Part shown: positions 33,372-41,118 of the stretch, piece by piece
Layout of the letters: every line of letters begins with the position of its first letter
How positions within the stretch are numbered: the stretch's first letter is position 1
NCBI RefSeq assembly: GCF_009769755.1
Contig: NZ_SDWJ01000001.1
Span: forward strand, 1,054,001-1,118,000
DNA: 64,000 nucleotides
Origin: Sphingorhabdus profundilacus
GTDB lineage: Bacteria > Pseudomonadota > Alphaproteobacteria > Sphingomonadales > Sphingomonadaceae
Reading direction: 5' to 3'
Made by a program: the position numbers and the translations under genes
The notes under the pieces: generated by a model
Database searches by the model: none
Seen by the model: the letters and a program-made list of their open reading frames with translations, nothing else
Told to the model about the DNA's origin: nothing

Positions 33372-34364
33372 ATGGCAAAAAGGGCACAAGCGCAAGCTGG
33401 TGATATGTCGCGGCTCGAAATGAGCTTTGACAAACCCCATCTCATCAATTCCGTTTTCGGAGAATTTGACCGAAATCTGGTGACAATTGAAAATCGTTTG
33501 GGGGTATATATCTCCGCACGGGGCAACCGCGTGCAGATTGAGGGCGAAGCAGGGGCAACGGCGCGAACCCGCGACATTCTCAACGATATTTATTCAAGAG
33601 TGCTTCGAGGTGAAAATATCGATGCAGAAGCCGTTCAGTCGATTATTGCAATGACAGCGGAACCGACGCTGGAAGGCATTGTCCGCAAGGAAGTGTCCGA
33701 CGCACCCGGAATTATGATCCGCACCCGAAAGAAAACACTCGTTCCCCGTTCCGCAAATCAAGTTCCCTATATGGAAGCCTTGGCCCGCGACGAGATTATC
33801 TTTGCACTTGGGCCAGCCGGGACCGGTAAAACATATCTAGCTGTCGCGCAGGCTGTGGCCATGTTGATTACCGGCGCCGTCCAGCGCCTGGTGCTTTCAC
33901 GTCCTGCCGTCGAAGCAGGCGAACGGCTGGGCTTTTTACCGGGCGATATGAAAGAGAAGGTCGATCCCTATCTGCGTCCTATTTACGACGCTCTCTATGA
34001 TTGCCTGCCTGCCGAACAGGTCGAAAGGCGAATTGCATCAGGTGAAATCGAAATCGCCCCCATTGCCTTTATGCGCGGTCGCACCTTGGCCGATGCCTTC
34101 ATCATATTGGATGAGGCGCAGAATACCACGGCGGCACAAATGAAAATGTTTCTTACCCGTTTTGGTATGAACAGCCGGATGGTGATTTGTGGAGACCCTC
34201 ATCAGGTGGATATTCCCGGCGGTGAACGTATGTCCGGCCTTAACGACGCAGTGCAGCGTCTGGAAGGCGTCGATGGCATTCAAACCATAAGGTTCAACAG
34301 CAGCGACGTTGTCCGCCATCCATTGGTCGGACGCATTGTCGATGCTTATGAGGGGCGGGAATGA
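33372..34364 (+). CDS. phoH: PhoH-family ATPase (YbeZ)
   Basis: A 330-residue PhoH-like P-loop protein, putative RNA helicase partner of YbeY. An N-terminal KH-like region precedes Walker A GPAGTGKT at residues 147-154, LSRPAVEAGERLGFLPGD and Walker B AFIILDEAQNTT. It lies directly between miaB and ybeY and overlaps ybeY by ATGA, the standard ybeZ-ybeY module for ribosome quality control and rRNA maturation. Confidence 0.96.
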   Translation: MAKRAQAQAGDMSRLEMSFDKPHLINSVFGEFDRNLVTIENRLGVYISARGNRVQIEGEAGATARTRDILNDIYSRVLRGENIDAEAVQSIIAMTAEPTLEGIVRKEVSDAPGIMIRTRKKTLVPRSANQVPYMEALARDEIIFALGPAGTGKTYLAVAQAVAMLITGAVQRLVLSRPAVEAGERLGFLPGDMKEKVDPYLRPIYDALYDCLPAEQVERRIASGEIEIAPIAFMRGRTLADAFIILDEAQNTTAAQMKMFLTRFGMNSRMVICGDPHQVDIPGGERMSGLNDAVQRLEGVDGIQTIRFNSSDVVRHPLVGRIVDAYEGRE

Positions 34365-34945
34365 TTGATGTCGAATTGGACATCGGGCTGGAGTGGCGCA
34401 ACAGCGGGTTCGGACAAGTAGAAGTTGAAAAGGCGGTGGATGCGGCGGTAAAATTTGCCGGGTTACCGGGGCTTTCGGATTATCCTTCGCCAATCGAGGT
34501 GAGCATCAAGCTGTCGGACAATGACGAGGTCCACGCCCTTAATCGCGAATGGCGCGATAAGGATAAGCCGACCAATGTCCTGAGCTTTCCCACGTTGGAT
34601 GACGGTGAATTGAATTCTCTCCGTCACCCTGAACTCGTTTCAGGGTCCATCGCACCTCAAAGACCGGATGGTGAGGCGGCCCAATGGACCCTGAAACAAG
34701 TTCAGGGTGACGAGCCGGAGATGGAGTTGCTATTGGGCGACATCATCTTGGCTTATGGCGTTTGCGAGGCCGAAGCCGCCGAAAAGAACATCCCCATTGC
34801 CGACCATGCCACACATTTGGTCATACATGGTATGCTACACTTACTTGGTCACGACCATATCGAGGATGACGACGCAGAGGCGATGGAGGCTTTGGAAGTA
34901 AAAGCGCTTGCATCAATGGGCCTCCCCAATCCATATAGCGTTTAG
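34361..34945 (+). CDS. ybeY: Endoribonuclease YbeY with an in-frame repeat-derived insertion
   Basis: YbeY is a zinc-dependent endoribonuclease needed for 16S rRNA 3' maturation. The metal motif is intact: H156, H160 and H166 in HGMLHLLGHDH. At 194 residues it is longer than usual because residues 88-118 are encoded by a 91-bp palindromic repeat; the segment reads RHPELVSGS...WTLKQVQGD and falls between the NVLSFP strand and LLGDIILA. The frame is kept, and the catalytic site lies well after the insertion, so the protein is probably functional. It overlaps phoH by four bases. Confidence 0.95.
   Translation: MIDVELDIGLEWRNSGFGQVEVEKAVDAAVKFAGLPGLSDYPSPIEVSIKLSDNDEVHALNREWRDKDKPTNVLSFPTLDDGELNSLRHPELVSGSIAPQRPDGEAAQWTLKQVQGDEPEMELLLGDIILAYGVCEAEAAEKNIPIADHATHLVIHGMLHLLGHDHIEDDDAEAMEALEVKALASMGLPNPYSV
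34622..34712. repeat. 91-bp palindromic repeat inserted in frame in ybeY
   Basis: Arms at 34622-34650 and 34684-34712 are inverted copies with one mismatch in 29 bases (CGTCACCCTGAAC...GGGTCCAT), with a 33-base spacer. The core CCCTGAACTTGTTTCA also forms part of the inverted repeat at 43838-43938. Protein-coding palindromic insertions of this kind are known from Rickettsia (RPEs) and other alphaproteobacteria. Confidence 0.88.
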
Positions 34946-34976
34946 CACAGGTAATAAGAGGCACCGATTTTCCCCA

Positions 34977-35915
34977 ATGTCAGAGGGTGACAGTTTTAGC
35001 GGTGCAAAAACCGCAACCGACGACGATAGCGACGGACGAATATGGCAGCGGCTAAAAACGATGTTTTTTGGCCGCAATCACGAACCGACGTTACGCGAAC
35101 AGCTTGAAGAAGCGATCGCCGAACATGAAGAAGATGACGAGGAAAGCCGCCAGTCCGATCAGGACGGCGACCTGACCGCAGTCGAGCGCACGATGCTGCG
35201 AAACCTGCTCCATTTCAGCGAACACCGCGTCGACGACGTTATGGTGCCACGCAGTGACATTATCGCCATCGATGAAAGCGCAAGCTTTGCCGAATGCGTT
35301 GCCTCGTTCGCCGAACACGGCCACAGCCGCCTGCCCGTCTACTGCGAGACGCTCGATAGAATTACGGGAATGATTCACATCAAGGATATATTCGCGGTGT
35401 TGGCGGAAGGCCGGGAAGCGCCAAAAAGCCTTGAAGCCTTCATCCGCCAGCCGCGTTTTGTCCCCCAAAATATGAGCGTCCTCGCACTCCTGGACGAAAT
35501 GCGCCGCACCCGCACGCACCTCGCCATCGTACTGGACGAATATTCAGGCACCGAAGGTCTCGTCACCATCGAGGACCTGGTCGAGGAAATCGTCGGTGAA
35601 ATCGAAGACGAACATGATGACGAACCCGAGACCCTGTTCACGCAACTAAGCCCCGAAATGTGGGAAGCCGACGCGCGCGCCGAACTCGACGACTTGGCCG
35701 AAGCCATCGACCCGAAACTGGCGCTGATCGACGAGGATGTCGATACTTTAGGTGGGCTGGCGTTCGTAATTGCTGGTCAGGTACCGAATGTCGGCCAGAT
35801 GCTGCGCCACGAAGCCAGCGGTTGGCGGTTGGAGATACTCGAAGCAGACGAGAAGCGGGTGACGAAGATAAGGCTGTTCGCCCCGGTGCCGGATTTGGAC
35901 GAAGAGGGCGAGTGA
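34977..35915 (+). CDS. corC: CorC/HlyC-family CBS-domain protein
   Basis: A 312-residue cytosolic protein with an acidic N-terminus, tandem CBS domains (VDDVMVPRSDIIAID and HSRLPVY..., LDEYSGTEGLVTIEDLVEEIVGEIEDEHD) and the C-terminal transporter-associated CorC_HlyC domain (DTLGGLAFVIAGQVPNVG). Such proteins influence magnesium/cobalt efflux or lipid homeostasis. The ATG at 34977 is preferred to the frame starting inside ybeY. It ends the conserved housekeeping run; a gene of different origin follows. Confidence 0.9.
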   Translation: MSEGDSFSGAKTATDDDSDGRIWQRLKTMFFGRNHEPTLREQLEEAIAEHEEDDEESRQSDQDGDLTAVERTMLRNLLHFSEHRVDDVMVPRSDIIAIDESASFAECVASFAEHGHSRLPVYCETLDRITGMIHIKDIFAVLAEGREAPKSLEAFIRQPRFVPQNMSVLALLDEMRRTRTHLAIVLDEYSGTEGLVTIEDLVEEIVGEIEDEHDDEPETLFTQLSPEMWEADARAELDDLAEAIDPKLALIDEDVDTLGGLAFVIAGQVPNVGQMLRHEASGWRLEILEADEKRVTKIRLFAPVPDLDEEGE

Positions 35916-35995
35916 TGGGGTTTGGATCAGTGCAATGAACTAAAGACCGCTCTATATCGAAATGCACAAATTTGGTCATTCATGGAGGTCTTTTG

Positions 35996-36469
35996 ATGGC
36001 AATGGATCTAGCACGCCAGCTCTTCGAAACAGGCCGATCCCACGCATTGGCATCTGATCTTTTATACAGGTCTGCAATCTTGGATGGTCAAGACAGGCAG
36101 TTACCCGATCCGGAACATTTTGCGTTTAACGGTACCTATTCGCTGTCCACGCACTATCTTCTTGGGCTCGGGTTGGAGTTAATGCTCAAGGCCGCAATTG
36201 TCGGGTGGGGCGGTGCACAAGACGAGAAGCCTCTGCGAGATATAGGGCACGACCTAATCAAGGCTCTTGATTTAGCGGAAGCAGCAGGTTTCAAGTCCGA
36301 AGCGCCAAATCTTCGTGACATTCTAGTTGTCCTGAACGAGCCGTTCAAGCTGCACTGGTTCCGATACGGCCGACCTGACCAATTTGCGCTGCCCGGTAAC
36401 TTTACGCATATCGTAGCGGCACTTGAGGTTCTTGATGATGAACTTCAAGAGCGTCTTTGGACAGACTAG
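35996..36469 (+). CDS. Orphan HEPN-like protein, function unknown
   Basis: A 157-residue, largely helical protein. The segments STHYLLGLGLELMLKAAIVG and IGHDLIKALDLAEAAGF resemble the helix core of HEPN-domain proteins (hydrophobic E-L-LK-A helix, then GHDL). The catalytic R-x4-6-H of RNase-type HEPN toxins is not evident, and no nucleotidyltransferase or antitoxin gene adjoins. A very strong GGAGG sits 7 bases before the ATG at 35996, suggesting efficient expression. It lies between conserved corC and a MOSC gene and may be an accessory insertion. The HEPN call is inference from pattern. Confidence 0.6.
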   Translation: MAMDLARQLFETGRSHALASDLLYRSAILDGQDRQLPDPEHFAFNGTYSLSTHYLLGLGLELMLKAAIVGWGGAQDEKPLRDIGHDLIKALDLAEAAGFKSEAPNLRDILVVLNEPFKLHWFRYGRPDQFALPGNFTHIVAALEVLDDELQERLWTD

Positions 36470-36498
36470 TTTGGAAGAATGCTACAACACAGCTCTAA

Positions 36499-37167
36499 TC
36501 ACGCCACCAACTTAACCGCCCTACCCCGCCAGCTTTCGGCGAGCGTTTCAAGTTCCGCCAACGCCTTTAAATCCGCGTTTGCGCCATCCCCCCGATGGCC
36601 GCCGCCGATCAGCAGTTTGAATACCCGTGCTATCGCCCAATCATGGCCTGCCTGTTCGACCTGCTCGATCTGGTCCCCTGGCGCGACCTCGCCTTCTTCG
36701 ATCACGCGGAAGTAACCGCCGCAGCGGCCGGTTTTGATGACCGCGCCCGTCAAGCCATGTACCCCGAAATGATGGTCGATTTTCCAGCAAGGTTGCCGCC
36801 CTTGCGCGACCTCGACCAGTGCCTTGCCGATACGGAAACGGTCGCCGATGCGGACTTTATCCTCAGTCAGGCCCGTTGCGCTGATATTCTCACCAAAGGC
36901 TCCAGCGGAATCAAGCAGCGGATGCGATATGCCCTCACCTGCAAAATGCGCTATCCATTTTGGGTAATGTTCCACAGGATAAAAATGCACCGCCTTGTCT
37001 ACGCCGCCATGCACAGTTGGGTCGGCAACCTCATCACCTTCAAATCCTAGCGTTCGCAGCATAACTGGTCGGTGTACAGGGTCGCGCGCCATCGCGCTCA
37101 TTGTGCCATCGGCGCGGAAAGGCTTTGGACCGCCGATTAGGAGGTTGTCTAAACGAGTCATAATCAT
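36499..37167 (-). CDS. MOSC-domain protein
   Basis: A 222-residue YiiM-like MOSC-domain protein. Features: FEGDEVADPTVHGGVDKAVHFYP, GAFGENISATGLTEDKVRIGDRFRIG and the likely molybdopterin-sulfur-carrier cysteine in GRQPCWKID. YiiM-type proteins use molybdenum cofactor to reduce N-hydroxylated compounds. AAGGGGAT lies 6 bases before the ATG at 37165-37167. It is divergent from the glycosyltransferase gene across a short gap containing a palindrome. Confidence 0.9.
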   Translation of the reverse strand: MIMTRLDNLLIGGPKPFRADGTMSAMARDPVHRPVMLRTLGFEGDEVADPTVHGGVDKAVHFYPVEHYPKWIAHFAGEGISHPLLDSAGAFGENISATGLTEDKVRIGDRFRIGKALVEVAQGRQPCWKIDHHFGVHGLTGAVIKTGRCGGYFRVIEEGEVAPGDQIEQVEQAGHDWAIARVFKLLIGGGHRGDGANADLKALAELETLAESWRGRAVKLVA

Positions 37168-37186
37168 AAAGATCCCCTTACCCGTT

Positions 37187-37210
37187 CGTGTCGAGCGAAG
37201 TCGAGACACG
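37187..37210. repeat. Short palindromic repeat
   Basis: CGTGTC (37187-37192) and GACACG (37205-37210) flank a GA/TC-rich centre with TCGA repeated on both sides. The sequence type (GTGTCGAGCGAAGTCGAGACAC) is familiar as a dispersed intergenic palindrome in sphingomonads; only one copy was noticed here. It lies between two divergent genes. Confidence 0.5.
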
Positions 37211-37263
37211 CATTCCTTCCATTCTCATTGGCAATCCGCCCTCCGCTGTCTAAAAGCCTATCC

Positions 37264-38427
37264 ATGCAAACCAGCGATCTTCGCATTGCCCTGTTCAGCG
37301 GCAATTATAATTATGTCCGCGATGGCGCCAATCAGGCGTTAAACCGGCTTGTCGGATATTTGCTGCGTCAAGGCGCGCAAGTCCGGATATATTCGCCGAC
37401 CGTTGCCGTCCCCGCCTTTCCACCGACCGGGGATTTGATCAGCGTTCCGTCCATGGCAATTCCCAACCGGCCGGAATACCGCATCCCTTTGTCGCTTTCA
37501 CGAAATGTCCGGCGCGATCTTGAGGCTTTCGGCCCAAATGTCATCCATATTTCCAGCCCGGATCGGGTTTCACGTCAGGCTGCCCAGTGGGCACGTAACC
37601 GCAATTTGCCTGTCCTTTGTTCCGTCCATACGCGGTTCGAAACCTATTTCCGCTATTATAACCTATCATTTATAGAACCATTGGTGGAGGCTTGGCTTCG
37701 CAAGCTTTATCGCAAATGTGATGCGCTGGTCGCGCCATCGGAGAGTTTCGCGCAGGTCTTACGCGAACAGCGGATGAATTATGATATTGATATCTGGTCA
37801 CGTGGTGTGGACCGGGACATTTTCAATCCGCAACGTCGCGATATGGAATGGCGTCGGTCCCAGAATTTGACCGATGATATTCCCGTGATCGGATTTCTTG
37901 GTCGGCTGGTAATGGAAAAAGGTCTCGACGTCTTTTCTGATGCTATCGATCAACTCCGTCGCCGCCAAGTGCTACATCAGGTTATGGTCATCGGCGAAGG
38001 CCCTGCCCGTGGCTGGTTCGAAAGTCGCCTGCCCCACGCCCGGTTCGTCGGATTTCAAGGCGGAGCCGATCTGGGCCGCGCGGTCGCCTGCATGGACTTG
38101 CTGTTCAACCCGAGCGTCACCGAAACTTTCGGCAATGTTACACTTGAAGCAATGGCCTGCGGCCTTCCGGTTGTTGCTGCAAAAGCAACCGGCAGCCAAA
38201 GTTTGGTCGAAGACAAGGTCTCTGGACGATTGATCACCCCTGGCGCGATCAACCAGTTTGCAGATGTTTTGCAAAATTATTGTACCAACGCGGAATTGCG
38301 TCACCAGCATGGCAATGCGGGGGAATTCCGATCACTCGACTATAGCTGGGATGCGATCAATCAAACGGTGGCTGATACCTATGCACGGCTCATTCGCCAG
38401 CGCGCCGCGCGTTCCATGGTCCCGTAA
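37264..38427 (+). CDS. GT4-family glycosyltransferase
   Basis: A 387-residue GT-B glycosyltransferase similar to GDP-mannose-dependent alpha-mannosyltransferases (MgtA-like). The N-terminal acceptor half contains SGNYNYVRDGANQALNRLVGYL and SVHTRFETYFRYY. The donor half has GFLGRLVMEKGLDVF and the E-x7-E motif in NPSVTETFGNVTLEAMACGLPVVA. It probably acts on a membrane lipid at the cytoplasmic face. The stop shares a base with rarA (TAATG), coupling them. Substrate inferred only to family level. Confidence 0.88.
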   Translation: MQTSDLRIALFSGNYNYVRDGANQALNRLVGYLLRQGAQVRIYSPTVAVPAFPPTGDLISVPSMAIPNRPEYRIPLSLSRNVRRDLEAFGPNVIHISSPDRVSRQAAQWARNRNLPVLCSVHTRFETYFRYYNLSFIEPLVEAWLRKLYRKCDALVAPSESFAQVLREQRMNYDIDIWSRGVDRDIFNPQRRDMEWRRSQNLTDDIPVIGFLGRLVMEKGLDVFSDAIDQLRRRQVLHQVMVIGEGPARGWFESRLPHARFVGFQGGADLGRAVACMDLLFNPSVTETFGNVTLEAMACGLPVVAAKATGSQSLVEDKVSGRLITPGAINQFADVLQNYCTNAELRHQHGNAGEFRSLDYSWDAINQTVADTYARLIRQRAARSMVP

Positions 38428-39734
38428 TGCCGGATCTCTTTGGGTCACCCGAATTGTCACAGACAACCACGGCCAACGGCCCGCTCGCCGACAGGTTACG
38501 ACCTACGCAACTTGCCCAGATTATCGGGCAAGAGCATTTGACTGGCAAAAATGGCGCTATCGGGCGAATGGTGGCCGCAGGCAAATTATCATCAATGATC
38601 CTGTGGGGACCACCTGGAACGGGAAAAACGAGCATCGCTCGACTGCTCGCCGATGCGGTCGATATGCATTACAAGGCCATTTCGGCCGTGTTTTCCGGGG
38701 TCGCCGACCTTAAAAAAGCCTTTGCCGAGGCCGAGACCATGGCGCGCACGGGGAAGAAAACCCTGCTGTTCGTAGATGAAATCCACCGCTTTAACCGCGC
38801 GCAACAGGACGGTTTTTTACCCTTTGTAGAAAGCGGCGTGGTGACACTTGTTGGCGCGACTACTGAAAACCCGTCTTTTGAATTAAACGCCGCTTTATTG
38901 TCCCGCACACAGGTTATGGTGTTGCACCGGCTTGATGATGCAGCGCTCGATACATTGTTATCGCGGGCAGAAGATGTCGAGCAGCGTCCACTTCCTGTCA
39001 AAGCAGATGCCCGATCCGCGTTGGTGTCTAGCGCCGATGGTGATGGTCGATTTTTGCTCAATCAAGCCGAAACGCTTTTTTCAGTTGCGATTGAAAAGCC
39101 GCTGGATCCTGTCGCTATGGCCGCCTTGTTGCAAAGAAGGATGCCCGTTTATGACAAGGATCGTGAGGGGCATTACAATCTGATATCTGCGCTGCACAAA
39201 AGCCTGCGCGGATCTGATCCTCAGGCGGCGCTTTACTGGATGGCGAGGATGCTGGTTGCGGGTGAGGAACCGCTTTATGTACTGCGCCGCCTTGTCCGTT
39301 TTGCGAGCGAAGATATCGGCCTTGCTGACCCGCAGGCGCTGGTCCAATGCCTTGCGGCCAAAGATGCCTATGAATTTCTTGGCAGCCCGGAAGGTGAATT
39401 GGCGATTGTTCAGGCTTGCCTTTATCTCGCAACGGCACCCAAATCCAACGCCGCCTATAAAGCCCAGAAGTCCGCCTGGAAAATGGCCCGCGATACAGGC
39501 TCTCTGATGCCACCTGCCCATATCCTGAATGCACCGACAAAGCTGATGAAGGATATCGGATATGGAAAGGGCTATGCCTATGACCATGACGCGGAAAATG
39601 GATTTTCTGGCGCCAATTATTGGCCCGATGCGGTGACGCCCGTCACTTTATATCACCCCGTAGATCGCGGTTTTGAACACAAGATTGCAGAGCGTCTGCT
39701 CCATTGGGACACGCTCCGCAAAAATCGGGGCTAG
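38427..39734 (+). CDS. rarA: Replication-associated recombination protein A
   Basis: A 435-residue AAA+ protein (MgsA/RarA/WRNIP1 family) acting at stalled replication forks. It shows PLADRLRPTQLAQIIGQEHL, Walker A WGPPGTGKTS, Walker B LLFVDEIHRFNRAQQD, GATTENPSFELN and the tetramerisation tail (YMARMLVAGEEPLYVLRRLVRFASEDIGLADP-like and LPAAHILNAPTKLMKDIGYG-like segments). Translation is coupled to the upstream glycosyltransferase. Confidence 0.96.
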   Translation: MPDLFGSPELSQTTTANGPLADRLRPTQLAQIIGQEHLTGKNGAIGRMVAAGKLSSMILWGPPGTGKTSIARLLADAVDMHYKAISAVFSGVADLKKAFAEAETMARTGKKTLLFVDEIHRFNRAQQDGFLPFVESGVVTLVGATTENPSFELNAALLSRTQVMVLHRLDDAALDTLLSRAEDVEQRPLPVKADARSALVSSADGDGRFLLNQAETLFSVAIEKPLDPVAMAALLQRRMPVYDKDREGHYNLISALHKSLRGSDPQAALYWMARMLVAGEEPLYVLRRLVRFASEDIGLADPQALVQCLAAKDAYEFLGSPEGELAIVQACLYLATAPKSNAAYKAQKSAWKMARDTGSLMPPAHILNAPTKLMKDIGYGKGYAYDHDAENGFSGANYWPDAVTPVTLYHPVDRGFEHKIAERLLHWDTLRKNRG

Positions 39735-39792
39735 TCGGCGTTGACCCATCCGCTACCCTATCACCGTTCCACGTCAAATACGTGATATTGTG

Positions 39793-40644
39793 ATGCGAAC
39801 ATATGACCGCTTTGCATGTGTCGACTGGTCTGGCGCCAAGGGCAACAGGCATAAGGGCATCGCGCTTGCCTGGTGTGAACAGGGCACAAAAGCGCCAATA
39901 CTTGTCGCTCCGCCAGGCAAGCACTGGTCGCGGCAGGACGTTGCCGATTGGTTATTAGCGCAGCAAGACAGTATTCTGATCGGTTTTGATTTCAGCTTCG
40001 CCCCTCCTTTTGTCGAACGTGGCAGCTATTTGCCGGGCGAAGCTGTACCTGAAAATGCCCGCGCATTTTGGGCCTATGTCGATGCACAATGCGATGATGT
40101 GGATCTTGGGGCGGCATCGCTGCTCGAACAACGGCACCGGGGGCATTTTTACTTTGGTGCAGCAGACGGGCAAAAAGCGGATTTCATGCATTTGCGCCAG
40201 TGCGAAGCGCGGTACAATGCCCAAGGGGGCGGAAAACCCTCCACTGTTTATGATGTCATCGGCGCCGCTCAGGTGGCCAAGGCAAGTTTTTCCGGGATGC
40301 GTTTTTTGCACCATATCAGCAAGACTTTGCCAATCTGGCCCTTTGATCCCCCTTCCCATAGCGGTCCGCAAATCATCGAAATCTATACCCAGATCGCCGC
40401 CCGGGCCGCAGGTATGCGAAAGGGCAGAAGCAAAATCCGTGACCCCATTGCGCTGGACGCAGCGCTTTCGGCATTGGGTTCACAGCCCCATATTCCCATG
40501 GATCGCTACACCGACCATGCGACAGATGCGATTTTGACCGCTGCTTGGCTTCGAAAAAACGCGGGAAATCAGGCATTTTGGAATCCGGCCCAATTAAATT
40601 TGACGATAGCATCAACAGAGGGCTGGACCTTTGGCGTCATTTGA
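39793..40644 (+). CDS. DUF429-like predicted RNase H-fold protein
   Basis: A 283-residue protein with the RNase H-like pattern of acidic residues: an opening CVDWSGAKG, a second strand ending GFDFSFAPPF, EIYTQ and a terminal DHATDAILTAAWL. This layout fits DUF429-type predicted nucleases, though activity has not been established for the family to my knowledge. The ATG at 39793 is preceded by an in-frame GTG. It stands alone between rarA and tRNA-Thr. Function unknown. Confidence 0.7.
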   Translation: MRTYDRFACVDWSGAKGNRHKGIALAWCEQGTKAPILVAPPGKHWSRQDVADWLLAQQDSILIGFDFSFAPPFVERGSYLPGEAVPENARAFWAYVDAQCDDVDLGAASLLEQRHRGHFYFGAADGQKADFMHLRQCEARYNAQGGGKPSTVYDVIGAAQVAKASFSGMRFLHHISKTLPIWPFDPPSHSGPQIIEIYTQIAARAAGMRKGRSKIRDPIALDAALSALGSQPHIPMDRYTDHATDAILTAAWLRKNAGNQAFWNPAQLNLTIASTEGWTFGVI

Positions 40645-40665
40645 CGCTAAGGGCGCGTGGAATGT

Positions 40666-40741
<76 letters not shown>

Positions 40742-40750
40742 TTTCCTGAC

Positions 40751-40891
40751 CTACCTACTTCTTCTGCATCGATCGGAACAGTAGAGGACATTGTCCCAAT
40801 CCTTCGCCCATTTTTTGCGCCAAGTGAACGGCTTTTCACAAGCCATGCAAATTTTCGACGGAAGATCGGACTTCTTAACCATTTTCGGCAT
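40751..40891 (-). CDS. DUF2256-like zinc-ribbon miniprotein
   Basis: A 46-residue protein found by direct translation (start 40889-40891, stop 40751-40753): [20 protein letters not shown] is followed by [23 protein letters not shown]. The CxxC...CxxxC pairs form a zinc ribbon and the W-rich basic centre matches DUF2256. The family often accompanies photolyase/cryptochrome-like genes, but none is visible here. It sits immediately downstream of, and opposite to, tRNA-Thr. Confidence 0.88.
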   Translation of the reverse strand: MPKMVKKSDLPSKICMACEKPFTWRKKWAKDWDNVLYCSDRCRRSR

Positions 40892-41027
40892 AATATACGT
40901 CCGTTCACAAATTGCGGATCAAGGGCACCGTATCATTTTTATCGCACATTCGACTATATTTGCGCTTTGCAAACTATCCAATTGCTGCGCCGCATTTGTG
41001 GCGTTATTGAAATTGCAAAGTTTCTTG

Positions 41028-41044
41028 GTGGGTCATTGACCCAC
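41028..41044. promoter_or_regulatory. Perfect 7-bp-arm palindrome upstream of a TonB receptor
   Basis: GTGGGTC-ATT-GACCCAC lies 75 bp upstream of the receptor start in a 227-bp gap. Its compact symmetry suggests an operator; as RNA it would be a tight hairpin. A second small hairpin, GCCGG-AACA-CCGGC, lies closer to the gene. No cobalamin riboswitch features were seen. Confidence 0.45.
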
Positions 41045-41118
41045 TTGGAAGCGATAAAATAATAATTTCCCCATGGAAAGCCGGAACACCGGCACAAAGA
41101 TACAACAGGAGAGAGTTT

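Noticed and set aside
35996-36469. HEPN-MNT toxin-antitoxin pair
   Set aside because: There is no adjacent nucleotidyltransferase gene and the RNase motif of HEPN toxins is not evident.
40892-41118. Cobalamin or other riboswitch upstream of the TonB receptor
   Set aside because: No conserved riboswitch core is visible; only two short hairpins were found.
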